Of a DNA stretch of 54,188 bases, positions 34,769-43,782 are shown one piece after another. Origin of the DNA: Bryobacterales bacterium. Lineage in GTDB: Bacteria; Acidobacteriota; Terriglobia; Bryobacterales; UBA6623. The first letter of the stretch is position 1. Each line of letters opens with the position of its first letter. The notes under the pieces are model-generated. The model saw only the letters and a program-made list of their open reading frames with translations, was not told the origin of the DNA and made no database searches. Location: NCBI GenBank assembly GCA_026713545.1, contig JAPOOG010000069.1, forward strand, positions 1 to 54,188, given 5' to 3'. Position numbers and translations under genes: made by a program.

Positions 34769-35800
34769 ATGAGTCCGAAGCGGAGCAGTCCCAATTCTCA
34801 CCCTGTCATTGAGACCGTGACGCCCCCGGCCGCTATTTCCGGCGGTGATTTCGAGGTTCGGGGCCGGCACCTTTCCATCGACGAAGACCACCAGCCTTTG
34901 GCCTTGTTTGGGTCGGTGAAAGCTCGGCTTGTCGTGGGCGGCTCCAACTACGCAGTCGTTCGCGTGCCGGATGACGTGACTGAAAGCCGCATGGTCATGG
35001 ACAATGGCCGTAGCAAGAGCGAGCCGCACACGTGTGCCGTCGGTCTGACGATCGCTGAGAATCTCCATCCTGTGGCAAGCCCCGCTGTTGACGCGGAGGG
35101 CAATGTTTTCACCACCCGCAGCGGAACGCGAGGCGAGAAGGTTCCCGTGTCGATCTTCAAGATCGATTTGAATCTCGATCTCAAGCCCGTGGGCGCGGAG
35201 ATCGTCAATCCCACCGGGCTCGCCTTCAACAAACAGGGAGACCTGCTTGTATCGAGCCGTAACAACGGCACGATCTACATGATTCGCCCCAATGGCCAAA
35301 CCGAAATCTATGCTGAAGGCATGGGCATCGCTACCGGACTCGCTCTGGATGAGGATGGGAATCTCTTCGTTGGGGACCGGACAGGAACGATCTTCAAGAT
35401 CAGCCCTGAGCGTCAGATATTCGTCTTCGCCACTTTGGAGCCGTCGATCGCCGCGTACCACCTTGTGTGGTGTCCCACCGGCTCTCTTTTCGTGACGGGC
35501 CCTACGACTTCAAGCTTCGACAACGTGTACAGCGTGTCGTCCGACGGCGAAGCCAGCGTCTTTTATCGCGGCTTGGGCCGGCCTCAAGGAATGGCGATTG
35601 ACGACCGAGGCCGCCTTTACGTAGCGGCATCCCATGGCGGGCGCAAAGGCATTTTTCGATTGAGCCCGGATGCCGATATCTCTCAGGTTGTCTCCGGGCC
35701 GGGCATCGTCGGACTAGCGTTCTTGCCCACCAAGGAAATGGTCGTGGCAACCGGCAGCGGCCTGTACCGCATCAACAGTCCGTCCTGGAATGACGAGTAG
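34769..35800 (+). CDS. IPT/TIG domain plus NHL-type beta-propeller protein
   Basis: A 343-residue protein. An IPT/TIG immunoglobulin-like fold comes first (about residues 12-90: VIETVTPPAAISGGDFEVRG), then about five NHL or SMP-30-like blades, recognised by repeats such as PTGLAFNKQGDLLVSS, ATGLALDEDGNLFVGD and PQGMAIDDRGRLYVAA. There is no signal peptide, so it is probably cytosolic. Binding or lactonase activity is possible but not shown. ATG 34769 with GAGG directly upstream; cinA follows by 21 bp. Confidence 0.75.
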   Translation: MSPKRSSPNSHPVIETVTPPAAISGGDFEVRGRHLSIDEDHQPLALFGSVKARLVVGGSNYAVVRVPDDVTESRMVMDNGRSKSEPHTCAVGLTIAENLHPVASPAVDAEGNVFTTRSGTRGEKVPVSIFKIDLNLDLKPVGAEIVNPTGLAFNKQGDLLVSSRNNGTIYMIRPNGQTEIYAEGMGIATGLALDEDGNLFVGDRTGTIFKISPERQIFVFATLEPSIAAYHLVWCPTGSLFVTGPTTSSFDNVYSVSSDGEASVFYRGLGRPQGMAIDDRGRLYVAASHGGRKGIFRLSPDADISQVVSGPGIVGLAFLPTKEMVVATGSGLYRINSPSWNDE

Positions 35801-35821
35801 GCGCGCCTCCCGCCTTACACT

Positions 35822-37066
35822 GTGACCGCCGAAATCATCGCCGTCGGCTCGGAACTGCTGACTCCGAGCCGCATGGACACTAATTCCCTTTTCCTCACAC
35901 TCAAGCTCAATGAACTCGGCATCGACGTGGTTCGAAAGACGATCATCGGCGACGACCGGGAGAGGTTGGCCGACGAGATTCGGCAAGCGCGGGGATCATC
36001 GCCTATCGTGATCATGACTGGTGGCATCGGCCCAACGATGGACGACGTGAGCCGCGAAGCCGCCTCCGACGCTCTCGGTCGGGAACTCAAATACCATCCC
36101 GAGATCACCGAAGCCATCTCGGTCCGCGTCAGCCGCCTCGGCCTCAGGAAAATGGCCGAAATCAACAAGCGTCAAGCATATGTGATCGAAGGGGCCGAGG
36201 TGCTCCCGAACGCCAACGGGACGGCGCCCGGTCAATGGTTCGAAGATGAAACCGGAGTCTTGATGCTGCTGCCGGGACCGCCTCGTGAGATCGAGCCGCT
36301 TTTTGAAAAGCAGTGCCTGCCGCGGCTCCGCAAACAGGAGGTCCCTTGCCAGTTCTACACAGTTTCACTGCGCGTCGCCGGTTTGCCGGAGTCGGAACTT
36401 GACGAGCGCATCGCCCCGATCTATACCGCTGAGTCGCGTGTTGCCACAACGATTCTGGCCTCTCCGGGCGAGATTCAGATCCATATGCGCGCCCACGCCG
36501 CCACTGCGAAACAAGCCCGCGCGATCGCCGAGGCCTTGTCAAAGAAAGTCGAAGACGAACTTGGATCCAATGTCTTCACACACCGGGACGAGTCCCTCGA
36601 AGCCGCTCTGATGCGCCATTGCCTGGATCGGAAGTTGACTTTGGCGGTCGCGGAAAGCTGCACAGGCGGGATGATCGCCCAAAAGATTACGGCCCTGCCG
36701 GGAAGCTCGAATTTCTTTCGAGGCAGTATGGTTACGTACTCGAACGACGCGAAGAGCCAATGGCTAGGTGTTTCCGAAGCAACTCTTGAAAGACATGGCG
36801 CCGTGAGCAAAGAGACCGCCGCCGAGATGGCTCGGGGAGTAAGGACCCGTCTCGACGCCTCTCTCGGTGTTGCGACGACGGGCCTTGCCGGTCCTGGCGG
36901 CGGTACGTCGGAAACGCCGGTGGGAACCGTCTTCATTGGCGTTGCGGACGAACAAAGCGCAGAGGTCAAGGGCATGACGGTCGGAGGCGAGCGCGACCGA
37001 GTCCGCCTCTGGGCTACCCACCGCGCTTTGGATATGGTCCGCCGCCGGATACTGAGCTGGCAGTGA
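35822..37066 (+). CDS. cinA: CinA, nicotinamide-nucleotide amidohydrolase family
   Basis: A 414-residue two-domain protein. The N-terminal MoaB-like domain (AEIIAVGSELLTPSRMDTNS, MTGGIGPTMDD) is the pyrophosphatase part. The C-terminal domain (LAVAESCTGGMIAQKIT, GLAGPGGGTSETPVGTV) is PncC, which deamidates NMN in pyridine-nucleotide recycling. The start is the GTG at 35822. Its genomic grouping after pgpA matches the order in many bacteria. Confidence 0.93.
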   Translation: MTAEIIAVGSELLTPSRMDTNSLFLTLKLNELGIDVVRKTIIGDDRERLADEIRQARGSSPIVIMTGGIGPTMDDVSREAASDALGRELKYHPEITEAISVRVSRLGLRKMAEINKRQAYVIEGAEVLPNANGTAPGQWFEDETGVLMLLPGPPREIEPLFEKQCLPRLRKQEVPCQFYTVSLRVAGLPESELDERIAPIYTAESRVATTILASPGEIQIHMRAHAATAKQARAIAEALSKKVEDELGSNVFTHRDESLEAALMRHCLDRKLTLAVAESCTGGMIAQKITALPGSSNFFRGSMVTYSNDAKSQWLGVSEATLERHGAVSKETAAEMARGVRTRLDASLGVATTGLAGPGGGTSETPVGTVFIGVADEQSAEVKGMTVGGERDRVRLWATHRALDMVRRRILSWQ

Positions 37067-37177
37067 CCGTGGCGCGCCTGCGACGCACCAGGGAATCTTG
37101 CTTGCATCAGAAACGACTTGATATTCTCGTCACAGACCGCCCGCATCCGGCGCGGTCGTTTTCCTCACGGAGAAAAC

Positions 37178-38449
37178 ATGTCTGAACCGATCTCTCGACG
37201 CCGTTTCGTCAGCCGGTCCGTTGCCGCGAGCGCCGCACCGGCACTGCTCAGCGCGCAAGCCTCCGGGACCAAAGTCAATATGGGTTGGGTGGGACTCGGC
37301 AATCGCGGCGGCAAGCACATCAAGACGATGCTGAAGGTGGGTGCGGGTGACGTTTACATGAAAGCGATTTGCGATACGTTCTCGCCTCGTCTCGCCAAGT
37401 CGAAGGACGACGTTGCAACGCAGCAACATACGGCTCCCGACACCTACAACGATTACTACAAGATGCTCGAAGACGAGTCGATCGACGCCGTGGGCATCTT
37501 TACCCCCGAACATCTGCACCGCGACATGGCGATCGCCGCGCTCGAAGCCGGCAAGCACGTCTACTGCGAGAAGCCGCTGACGCACACCATCGAGGAGGGA
37601 TTCGAGATTCTGCAAGCCGTCGAGAAGAGCGGCAAGAAGTTCCAGGTGGGGACACAGCGCCGCAGCGCGAAGCTCTACCACAAGGCCAGGGAAATCTATG
37701 AATCGGGCGTCCTGGGCAAGGTCGTCTACGCGCGTGCTTTCTGGTATCGCAACAGCCCGCTTTCCAACCCGGCATGGCGTTACACGATTCCGGCCGATGC
37801 CGAACCCGGCAACACCGACTACAGAAAGTTCCTCGGCCCCGCGCCGGAAACCACATTCAACAAGCAGCGCTACTTTCAGTGGCGTCTCTACTGGGATTAC
37901 TCCGGCGGCATCTCCACCGACCTGCTCGTCCATCAGACCGACGCGATTCACATGATCACCGGCCGCCATCACTGCAAGTCGGTTACGTGCACGGGCGGCA
38001 TTCACTATTGGACGGAAGACGATCGAGAAGTGCCCGACACGGTAACGGCAGGCTTCGAGTACCCCGACCATTTTCATATCAATTACAGCGCTGCCTTTAA
38101 CAACTCCCGCTACCACTACGGAGAGCAGCTCATGGGTAGTGAAGGGACGCTCGAAATCCTCGGTCTCAAAGACCTCTACGTGTACCCGGAAAAATACCGC
38201 GGCGCAACGGAGCACATCTCAGCGCGGCCCGAAATCCACATCAACTCGCAGAAAGACCTGGGGCAAGGCAATCCCACCGGCGCACATCTACGTAACTTCG
38301 TCGACGCCATCCTCACAGACACACCACTCAAGTGCGACGCGCGCACCGGCCACGAAGCCGCGGTCACAGGGCATCTGGCCACGCTCGCGTATCGCAGAGA
38401 GAAGAAGGTCTACTGGGACCAGGAGAACGGCAAGCACCGCTTCGCGTAG
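37178..38449 (+). CDS. Gfo/Idh/MocA-family oxidoreductase with Tat signal
   Basis: A 423-residue protein. ISRRRFVSRSVAASAAPALL is a twin-arginine signal, so the folded, cofactor-bound enzyme is probably exported. The NAD(P) fold follows (MGWVGLGNRGGKHIK) with the EKP motif in YCEKPLTH near residue 138, then the C-terminal substrate domain with SGGISTDLLVHQTD. Many acidobacterial and planctomycete members act on sugars or polyols; the substrate here is unknown. GGAG lies before the ATG at 37178. A nucleoside-type permease follows by 21 bp. Confidence 0.88.
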   Translation: MSEPISRRRFVSRSVAASAAPALLSAQASGTKVNMGWVGLGNRGGKHIKTMLKVGAGDVYMKAICDTFSPRLAKSKDDVATQQHTAPDTYNDYYKMLEDESIDAVGIFTPEHLHRDMAIAALEAGKHVYCEKPLTHTIEEGFEILQAVEKSGKKFQVGTQRRSAKLYHKAREIYESGVLGKVVYARAFWYRNSPLSNPAWRYTIPADAEPGNTDYRKFLGPAPETTFNKQRYFQWRLYWDYSGGISTDLLVHQTDAIHMITGRHHCKSVTCTGGIHYWTEDDREVPDTVTAGFEYPDHFHINYSAAFNNSRYHYGEQLMGSEGTLEILGLKDLYVYPEKYRGATEHISARPEIHINSQKDLGQGNPTGAHLRNFVDAILTDTPLKCDARTGHEAAVTGHLATLAYRREKKVYWDQENGKHRFA

Positions 38450-38470
38450 TCCGGGTCGTCATCTACTCTC

Positions 38471-39832
38471 ATGCTCTCCACCGTCGGCATCCGCCTCGCC
38501 CTGATGATGTTTCTGCAGTTCTTCATCTGGGGCGCATGGTATGTCACCGCTCCGCTTTACCTGGGGACAATCGGCTTCGACGGCACGGACTTCGGGCTCA
38601 CTTACTCGGTCGGCCCGATCGCGGGAATCCTTTCTCCCTTCTTTGTCGGCATGATCGCCGATCGTTTTTTCTCGACAGAACGTGTGCTCGGCGTGCTGCA
38701 CTTCATCGGCGGCGGTCTCATGTTCGTGGCGACGATGCTGATGAATCCCGAGCACCCTGCCCTACCCAACGTGATCAACGGTGTGTTCTTCGCGCATATG
38801 CTCTGCTACTTCCCGACATTGGCGTTGACGAACTCGCTCACCATGCGGCACGTGAGGGATTCGGAGAAGGAGTTCCCTCTGATTCGGGTGTTCGGCACGA
38901 TCGGCTGGATTGCAGCGGGTCTGGTGCTCGGGTGGCTCGCTTGGGACAACCGCATCGAGATGTTTCACCTAGCTGGGGCGTCCGCATTGCTCATGGGGCT
39001 CTACTGCTTCACGCTGCCGCACACACCGCCGCCTTCGGCCGGGCAGGATGTCTCATGGCGTGAACTGCTCGGAGCGGACGCTTTCGTCCTGCTCAAGCAA
39101 CGGCCGTTTCTGGTCTTCATGGCCAGTTCGTTCCTGGTCTGTATTCCTCTGGCCTTTTACTACCAGTTGGCCGCGAAGGCCGTCCAGCAGGCCGGCATCG
39201 CAAACGTTGCGGCCGTAATGACTATGGGGCAGGGCTCGGAAATCCTGTTCATGATTCTGATGCCGCTTTTCTTCAAACGGCTCGGCGTCAAGTGGATGCT
39301 GTTGGTAGGCATGTTCGCGTGGGTCTCGCGCTACGTGCTGTTCGCCGTGGGCGCTCCGGACGCTGTTCGCTGGATGATGATCGTCGGCATTCTCCTGCAC
39401 GGCATCTGCTACGACTTCTTTTTCGTCACCGGCCAGATCTACACCGACCGCATTGCGCCCACCGGAATCCGAGCACAAGCCCAAGGTTTGCTCGTCCTGT
39501 TTACGCTCGGGCTCGGCATGCTGATTGGCGCACAGGTCGCGGGCATTGTCGAAGAAAGGAATACGCCGGCTGCATCAATCAGCCTGAATGCCGAGGTCCA
39601 GCAACTTGGCACACGAATCGCTGCTTTGGAGCAGCAGGCCACCACCGGAACAGACGCCCTGCAGCAACAGATCAATACCCTTCTCGTCGAGCGGACGGAG
39701 AAGTCCATTGCGGCGCTGCAAGCCGTCCATTGGCGAACCATCTGGGTGCTGCCCGCTTCACTCGCCGCGATCGTGATGCTGATTTTCGGACTCTTCTTCC
39801 GTGAAGATCGTGAACCTAAGCGAGCTGTTTGA
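38471..39832 (+). CDS. MFS nucleoside permease (NupG/xanthosine-type)
   Basis: A 453-residue major-facilitator protein of about 12 helices. QFFIWGAWYVTAPLYLGTIG at the start and LTNSLTMRHV are typical of the nucleoside:H+ symporter branch. Between the last two helices lies an unusual inserted segment of about 45 residues (roughly 365-415) with a Leu/Ile/Gln heptad pattern that should form a coiled coil. Its 3' end overlaps the next gene by 32 bases. The context (Gfo/Idh enzyme before, acyl-CoA synthetase after) does not fix its substrate. Confidence 0.8.
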   Translation: MLSTVGIRLALMMFLQFFIWGAWYVTAPLYLGTIGFDGTDFGLTYSVGPIAGILSPFFVGMIADRFFSTERVLGVLHFIGGGLMFVATMLMNPEHPALPNVINGVFFAHMLCYFPTLALTNSLTMRHVRDSEKEFPLIRVFGTIGWIAAGLVLGWLAWDNRIEMFHLAGASALLMGLYCFTLPHTPPPSAGQDVSWRELLGADAFVLLKQRPFLVFMASSFLVCIPLAFYYQLAAKAVQQAGIANVAAVMTMGQGSEILFMILMPLFFKRLGVKWMLLVGMFAWVSRYVLFAVGAPDAVRWMMIVGILLHGICYDFFFVTGQIYTDRIAPTGIRAQAQGLLVLFTLGLGMLIGAQVAGIVEERNTPAASISLNAEVQQLGTRIAALEQQATTGTDALQQQINTLLVERTEKSIAALQAVHWRTIWVLPASLAAIVMLIFGLFFREDREPKRAV

Positions 39833-41291
39833 CCTGACCTTCAAGGGGTGCTCCGATCGGACGGCACTTGAATTCCAGAGTTCCTCTTTCACCTTCCGAT
39901 CTCTCGACGCTCGCTCGAACCGCTGGGCGAACGAACTGAGAAAGAAACGATTCGAGCCCGGCGACCGGCTCGCCGTTTATCTCCCGAACTGCGTCCCGCT
40001 CATCGAGATATTCCTGGCATGCGTCAAGACCGGCGTCATCTTCACACCCATCAATGTTCTCTACCGTGCACGAGAAATCAGCCATATCCTCAGCGATGCC
40101 GAGCCGCGGACACTATTGACGCATCGTGAAATGTCGGCGCATGTGCCGGACGGCACGGCCCCTTGGCTCATCGAGGAAGCAGCAGCCGAAGTCAATCGGC
40201 AGGCTGCCGAGTTCGCAGCTCTACCCTTGGAGGGGAATGCGCCGACAGCTCTCGTCTACACCTCGGGCACGACCGGCCGCTCCAAGGGCGCGCTCCTTAC
40301 GCACGACAACTTTGCCGCGAACGCCACCGTGCTCAATACCTGCTGGCGCATGAACTCGGACGACCGGATGCTGCTCGGCCTTCCGCTCTTCCACGTACAC
40401 GGACTCGGCAACGCTGTCCATACGTGGCTGACGACCGGCTACCGCGTGCGATTGCTCGAGCGCTTCCGCAAAGAAGCCATCTTCGACGAATTTCTCGACT
40501 TCCAGCCGACGGTTTTCTTTGGTGTCCCCACGATGTATGAGCGCCTGCTGGCGGCTCCACCCGATACGGCCCGTGCGATCGGCAGCCGCATGCGACTGTT
40601 CGTTTCCGGATCCGCGCCCCTGCCCGCCGCCAGGCTTGAACGTTTCCGTGAACTCTACGGGCACACTATTCTGGAGCGCTACGGGATGAGCGAGACTCTG
40701 ATGAACATCTCGAACCCCTACGCCGGAGACCGGCGTCCCGGATCCGTCGGCAAGCCCCTGCCCGGAATCTCGATCCGACTGGTTGATCCCTCAGCCGCCG
40801 ACGCAACGCAAGAGGTCGGTGAAGGTGAGACCGGGGAATTGCTCATCAAAGGCGCCAATGTCTTCTCCGGCTACTGGCGTCAGCCGGAAGCGACACGCGA
40901 CGCCTTCACTCCCGATGGCTACTTTCGCTCCGGCGACTTGGCCGTACGGTCGTCTGACGGCTATTACACTTTGCAAGGCCGCAAGACCGAGTTGATCCTT
41001 TGCGGCGGCTTCAACATCTATCCTCGCGAGATCGAGGAATTTCTCTGCGAACAACCCGCAGTCGCTGAAGCTGCTGTGGTCGGAATCGCCGACAACGTCA
41101 AGGGCCAAGTCCCGATCGCCTACGTCGTGTCCGCCGGCGAAGCCTTGGATGAAGAAAGCCTCCGCGACTGCTGCCGGGAGCATCTCGCCAGCTTCAAGCT
41201 CCCTCGAAAGATCATCCGCGTCGATGATCTCCCGCGTAATGCCCTCGGCAAAGTACAGCGCCATCTCCTCCCGACAGAGGAATTCGGCTAG
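39801..41291 (+). CDS. acyl-CoA synthetase, malonyl-CoA synthetase-like (MatB type)
   Basis: A 496-residue ANL-superfamily enzyme that would activate a carboxylate with ATP and ligate it to CoA. It shows the P-loop VYTSGTTGRSKGALLTHDN near residue 150, RYGMSET near 293, the hinge aspartate in FRSGDLAV and the C-terminal catalytic lysine in PRNALGKVQR. Overall length and the MatB-like blocks favour malonate or methylmalonate. The start is the GTG at 39801, inside the permease gene, so translation is coupled. A shorter start is possible. Confidence 0.8.
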   Translation: MKIVNLSELFDLTFKGCSDRTALEFQSSSFTFRSLDARSNRWANELRKKRFEPGDRLAVYLPNCVPLIEIFLACVKTGVIFTPINVLYRAREISHILSDAEPRTLLTHREMSAHVPDGTAPWLIEEAAAEVNRQAAEFAALPLEGNAPTALVYTSGTTGRSKGALLTHDNFAANATVLNTCWRMNSDDRMLLGLPLFHVHGLGNAVHTWLTTGYRVRLLERFRKEAIFDEFLDFQPTVFFGVPTMYERLLAAPPDTARAIGSRMRLFVSGSAPLPAARLERFRELYGHTILERYGMSETLMNISNPYAGDRRPGSVGKPLPGISIRLVDPSAADATQEVGEGETGELLIKGANVFSGYWRQPEATRDAFTPDGYFRSGDLAVRSSDGYYTLQGRKTELILCGGFNIYPREIEEFLCEQPAVAEAAVVGIADNVKGQVPIAYVVSAGEALDEESLRDCCREHLASFKLPRKIIRVDDLPRNALGKVQRHLLPTEEFG

Positions 41292-41389
41292 TTTTCTTGT
41301 CGCTGGCTAAGGTTGACATTTGAGTCAAGTTCTCGCGGCGATCAGTTATCCTGCTTGTTGGTCGGAGGCGGAGCCTTGCTAGCGTTGGC

Positions 41390-42559
41390 CTAAACCAGGT
41401 ACCTCTGCAGTTCGCCCTCGCGCAGGCAGTGGGCATCCGCCACATCCTTGGTGATGCGGCCTTTCCGGACCAACTCAGCGAGAGACTGTTCCATCATGAT
41501 CATGCCTTCGCCGCGACCCAGGCTCAATTGGGAGCTGAGCATGTGGTCTTCACCCTTACGAATGAGGTGCCGCACGGCCGTATTCGCAAGCAGGATTTCC
41601 AGAGCAGGGAAGCGGCTCTCCCCATCTATTGACGGAACCAACTGTTGCGCGATGATCGCCAGCAATCCGAGCGACAGTTGCTGACGGATCTGTTCCTGCC
41701 GCCCTGCAGGGAACTGATCGACGATCCGATTGACCGCTTGCACGGCGTCGTTCGTGTGAAGCGTCGAGAGAACCAGATGGCCTGTCTCCGCGGCGCTCAA
41801 TACCGTAGCGACTGTCTCAGGGTCCCGCATCTCTCCCACCAGAATCACATCCGGATTCTGCCGCAGAATGCTCCGCAGCGCCGACGCGAAGTCCCTGCAG
41901 TCATATCCGATTTCAATCTGTTCGAAGACTGCCTGGTCGTCCGTGTGATAGTACTCGATCGGGTCTTCGATCGAGACAACGTGGTAGGGGTACTTGCGGT
42001 TGACGATCCCCATCAAGGCAGCTTGGGTAGATGTCTTTCCCGAGCCCGTGGGACCCGTAACCAGGATCAATCCCTGCTTGCGGTCAACCAGTTTGCCCAG
42101 GTGAAGCGGCAGGTTGAGCGATGAGAGATTCGGGATCTCAGCAGGAAGGATGCGCATCGCTGCCGCCAGCGTTCCCCGCTGATAGTGCAGATTGGCGCGA
42201 AACCGGCCGATCCCCTTCCGGACGAAGCTGAAATCGAATGAGCGGTGCGCTTCCAGTTCATCACGCCTCTCCGGTGTCAACAGGGGCAAGAGTAGATTGC
42301 GGACGGTCTCGTCTGTAAGTACCGGCTCCGGGCTCCGTTCCAGCCGGCCGCCGAGCCGCAGCACGATCCCGCTTCCGGCAATAAACAGTACGTCGGATGC
42401 TCCGCGTTCGACGGAGTGCTTCAGAATACGGTCGAGGGACTTGCTCGCGCCGGGCGGCAGAGGCGCCAGAGGTTGTGGCGCCGGAGAGGCTGCTTGCCCT
42501 GTCGCCTTCTTATTCAGCTCGCGTACGAGACTTTCCAGTTCCGGGTTGTAATCCGCCAT
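41390..42559 (-). CDS. PilT/PilU-like twitching-motility ATPase
   Basis: A 389-residue type IV pilus retraction ATPase family member. A PAS-like N-terminal domain is followed by the Walker A GPTGSGKTS near residue 168, the aspartate box (SIEDPIEY), the Walker B region ILVGEMRDPETV and the His box (GHLVLSTLHTND). A Pro/Ala-rich linker (about 20-45) precedes the core. The start is the ATG at 42559. No pilin or pil assembly gene is in the window, though a secretin lies about 10 kb away. Retraction of pili is inferred from family. Confidence 0.88.
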   Translation of the reverse strand: MADYNPELESLVRELNKKATGQAASPAPQPLAPLPPGASKSLDRILKHSVERGASDVLFIAGSGIVLRLGGRLERSPEPVLTDETVRNLLLPLLTPERRDELEAHRSFDFSFVRKGIGRFRANLHYQRGTLAAAMRILPAEIPNLSSLNLPLHLGKLVDRKQGLILVTGPTGSGKTSTQAALMGIVNRKYPYHVVSIEDPIEYYHTDDQAVFEQIEIGYDCRDFASALRSILRQNPDVILVGEMRDPETVATVLSAAETGHLVLSTLHTNDAVQAVNRIVDQFPAGRQEQIRQQLSLGLLAIIAQQLVPSIDGESRFPALEILLANTAVRHLIRKGEDHMLSSQLSLGRGEGMIMMEQSLAELVRKGRITKDVADAHCLREGELQRYLV

Positions 42560-42711
42560 AGCTATTAATGACGGTATCGCATCCCCAGAAGTCGATGTGA
42601 ATCGCAAATCCGCCGGGGTCGTTTTGGCAGCCCGATCCGGTGGCGCTGGCGCGGCCTTTGAGGTCCACGTCTTTTCCTGTCAAGATGGGGCTTTCGTCCA
42701 GCGAGCTCTCC

Positions 42712-42945
42712 ATGAAGTTCTCCACACTACTCATCGAATCAATCCGCCAATCTGAAATCCCTCTTCGATTCGAGCCTGGCGCCGAGGAGGCGGTAGCTAC
42801 ACCCGTCACAGAGATGCTCAAGGCCTGGGTGGCGGCTCATCTTCCCGAGGCCGCCTCGAGAGAGTTCGACTTCGGTCAGAAGGTGCTGGTCGTACGATTG
42901 CTCGAAGAACTTTCCGATGAAGTCGATCTCGCCGTAGAGGAGTGA
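42712..42945 (+). CDS. small unknown protein
   Basis: A 77-residue acidic protein (KFSTLLIESIRQSEIPLRFE at the start, LLEELSDEVDLAVEE at the end) with no family I recognise. Codon use looks normal and it ends six bases before the DinB gene, which has a strong ribosome site, so the two are probably an operon. Start at ATG 42712 by length; a Shine-Dalgarno is not clear. Confidence 0.5.
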   Translation: MKFSTLLIESIRQSEIPLRFEPGAEEAVATPVTEMLKAWVAAHLPEAASREFDFGQKVLVVRLLEELSDEVDLAVEE

Positions 42946-42950
42946 GGACT

Positions 42951-43436
42951 ATGACAGGTTCTGAACAAGTCGGATCCCTGAGGGAGCACCTGCTGGAGTT
43001 GCTGAGGGGCAAAGGCGCGCATGCGACGTTTGAAGATGTAACGGCCGACTGGCCCGAAGCCCTGAGAGGCGTCAAGCCGGAGCGCCTTCCCTATACCCCA
43101 TGGCAAGTCCTGGAGCACATGCGCATTGCTCAGTGGGACATCGTGGAGTTCAGCATCAACCCCAGACACGTCTCGCCGGACTATCCCGACGGCTACTGGC
43201 CTGCCTCCATCGAGCCGCCCTCGGCCGAGGCCTGGGACAGCAGCATGCATCTCTTCACGGCCGACCTCGGCCGGATGAAGGCTCTTGTTGAAGACCGCTC
43301 GCTTGACTTGTTCGAACCCTTTTCTCACGGTTCCGGGCAGACCCTGCTGCGCGAAGCCATGCTGCTCGCTGATCACAACGCCTACCATTTGGGTCAGTTG
43401 GTGGTTCTCAGGCGGCTGCTTGGCGCCTGGTATTGA
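42951..43436 (+). CDS. DinB-family protein
   Basis: A 161-residue four-helix-bundle protein of the DinB/YfiT kind. The metal-binding histidines are in VLEHMRIAQWDI near residue 55 and in the pair DHNAYHLGQL near 140. Family members are metal-dependent thiol transferases or stress proteins; no substrate can be named. RBS GAGGAGTGAGG precedes the ATG at 42951. Confidence 0.82.
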   Translation: MTGSEQVGSLREHLLELLRGKGAHATFEDVTADWPEALRGVKPERLPYTPWQVLEHMRIAQWDIVEFSINPRHVSPDYPDGYWPASIEPPSAEAWDSSMHLFTADLGRMKALVEDRSLDLFEPFSHGSGQTLLREAMLLADHNAYHLGQLVVLRRLLGAWY

Positions 43437-43782
43437 TATTGCGGACGATGGGCTCGAAGCCGGCCCTATCAGGGAGACGCAAGGCGGTATTCGCGTCTCC
43501 CCATAGACCGGATTCTCTCTGTTTTCCGTTTGGTTCTGCTGACTGTCCAGGAGTCGGAAATCGAGCTTCCCCATGACGAAGCTTCCATGGAGGCCTTATC
43601 CCAGGAAGCTGGCCTCGCTGGGGTGGCGCCGTGCTGTTCCCTCGATCCAGTAGCGATTCAAAGCCGATCAGGAAACGGCCGCGTGCTTCCTGACCACATG
43701 AGCGCCATCGCCGGACTCATCCAATGGGCTCATTGGCCCAAGCCCTCCATCCATGGAGTATCAGTCCTGGCGGGAAGTCAAC
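43437..43782. other. 346-bp convergent intergenic region with small hairpins
   Basis: It lies between the 3' ends of the DinB gene and clpC. No gene is supported. Short inverted repeats occur, such as CCAATG-GGCT-CATTGG around 43721-43736 and CTCCAT/ATGGAG around 43746-43758. They are possible bidirectional termination signals, but without T runs. Confidence 0.35.
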
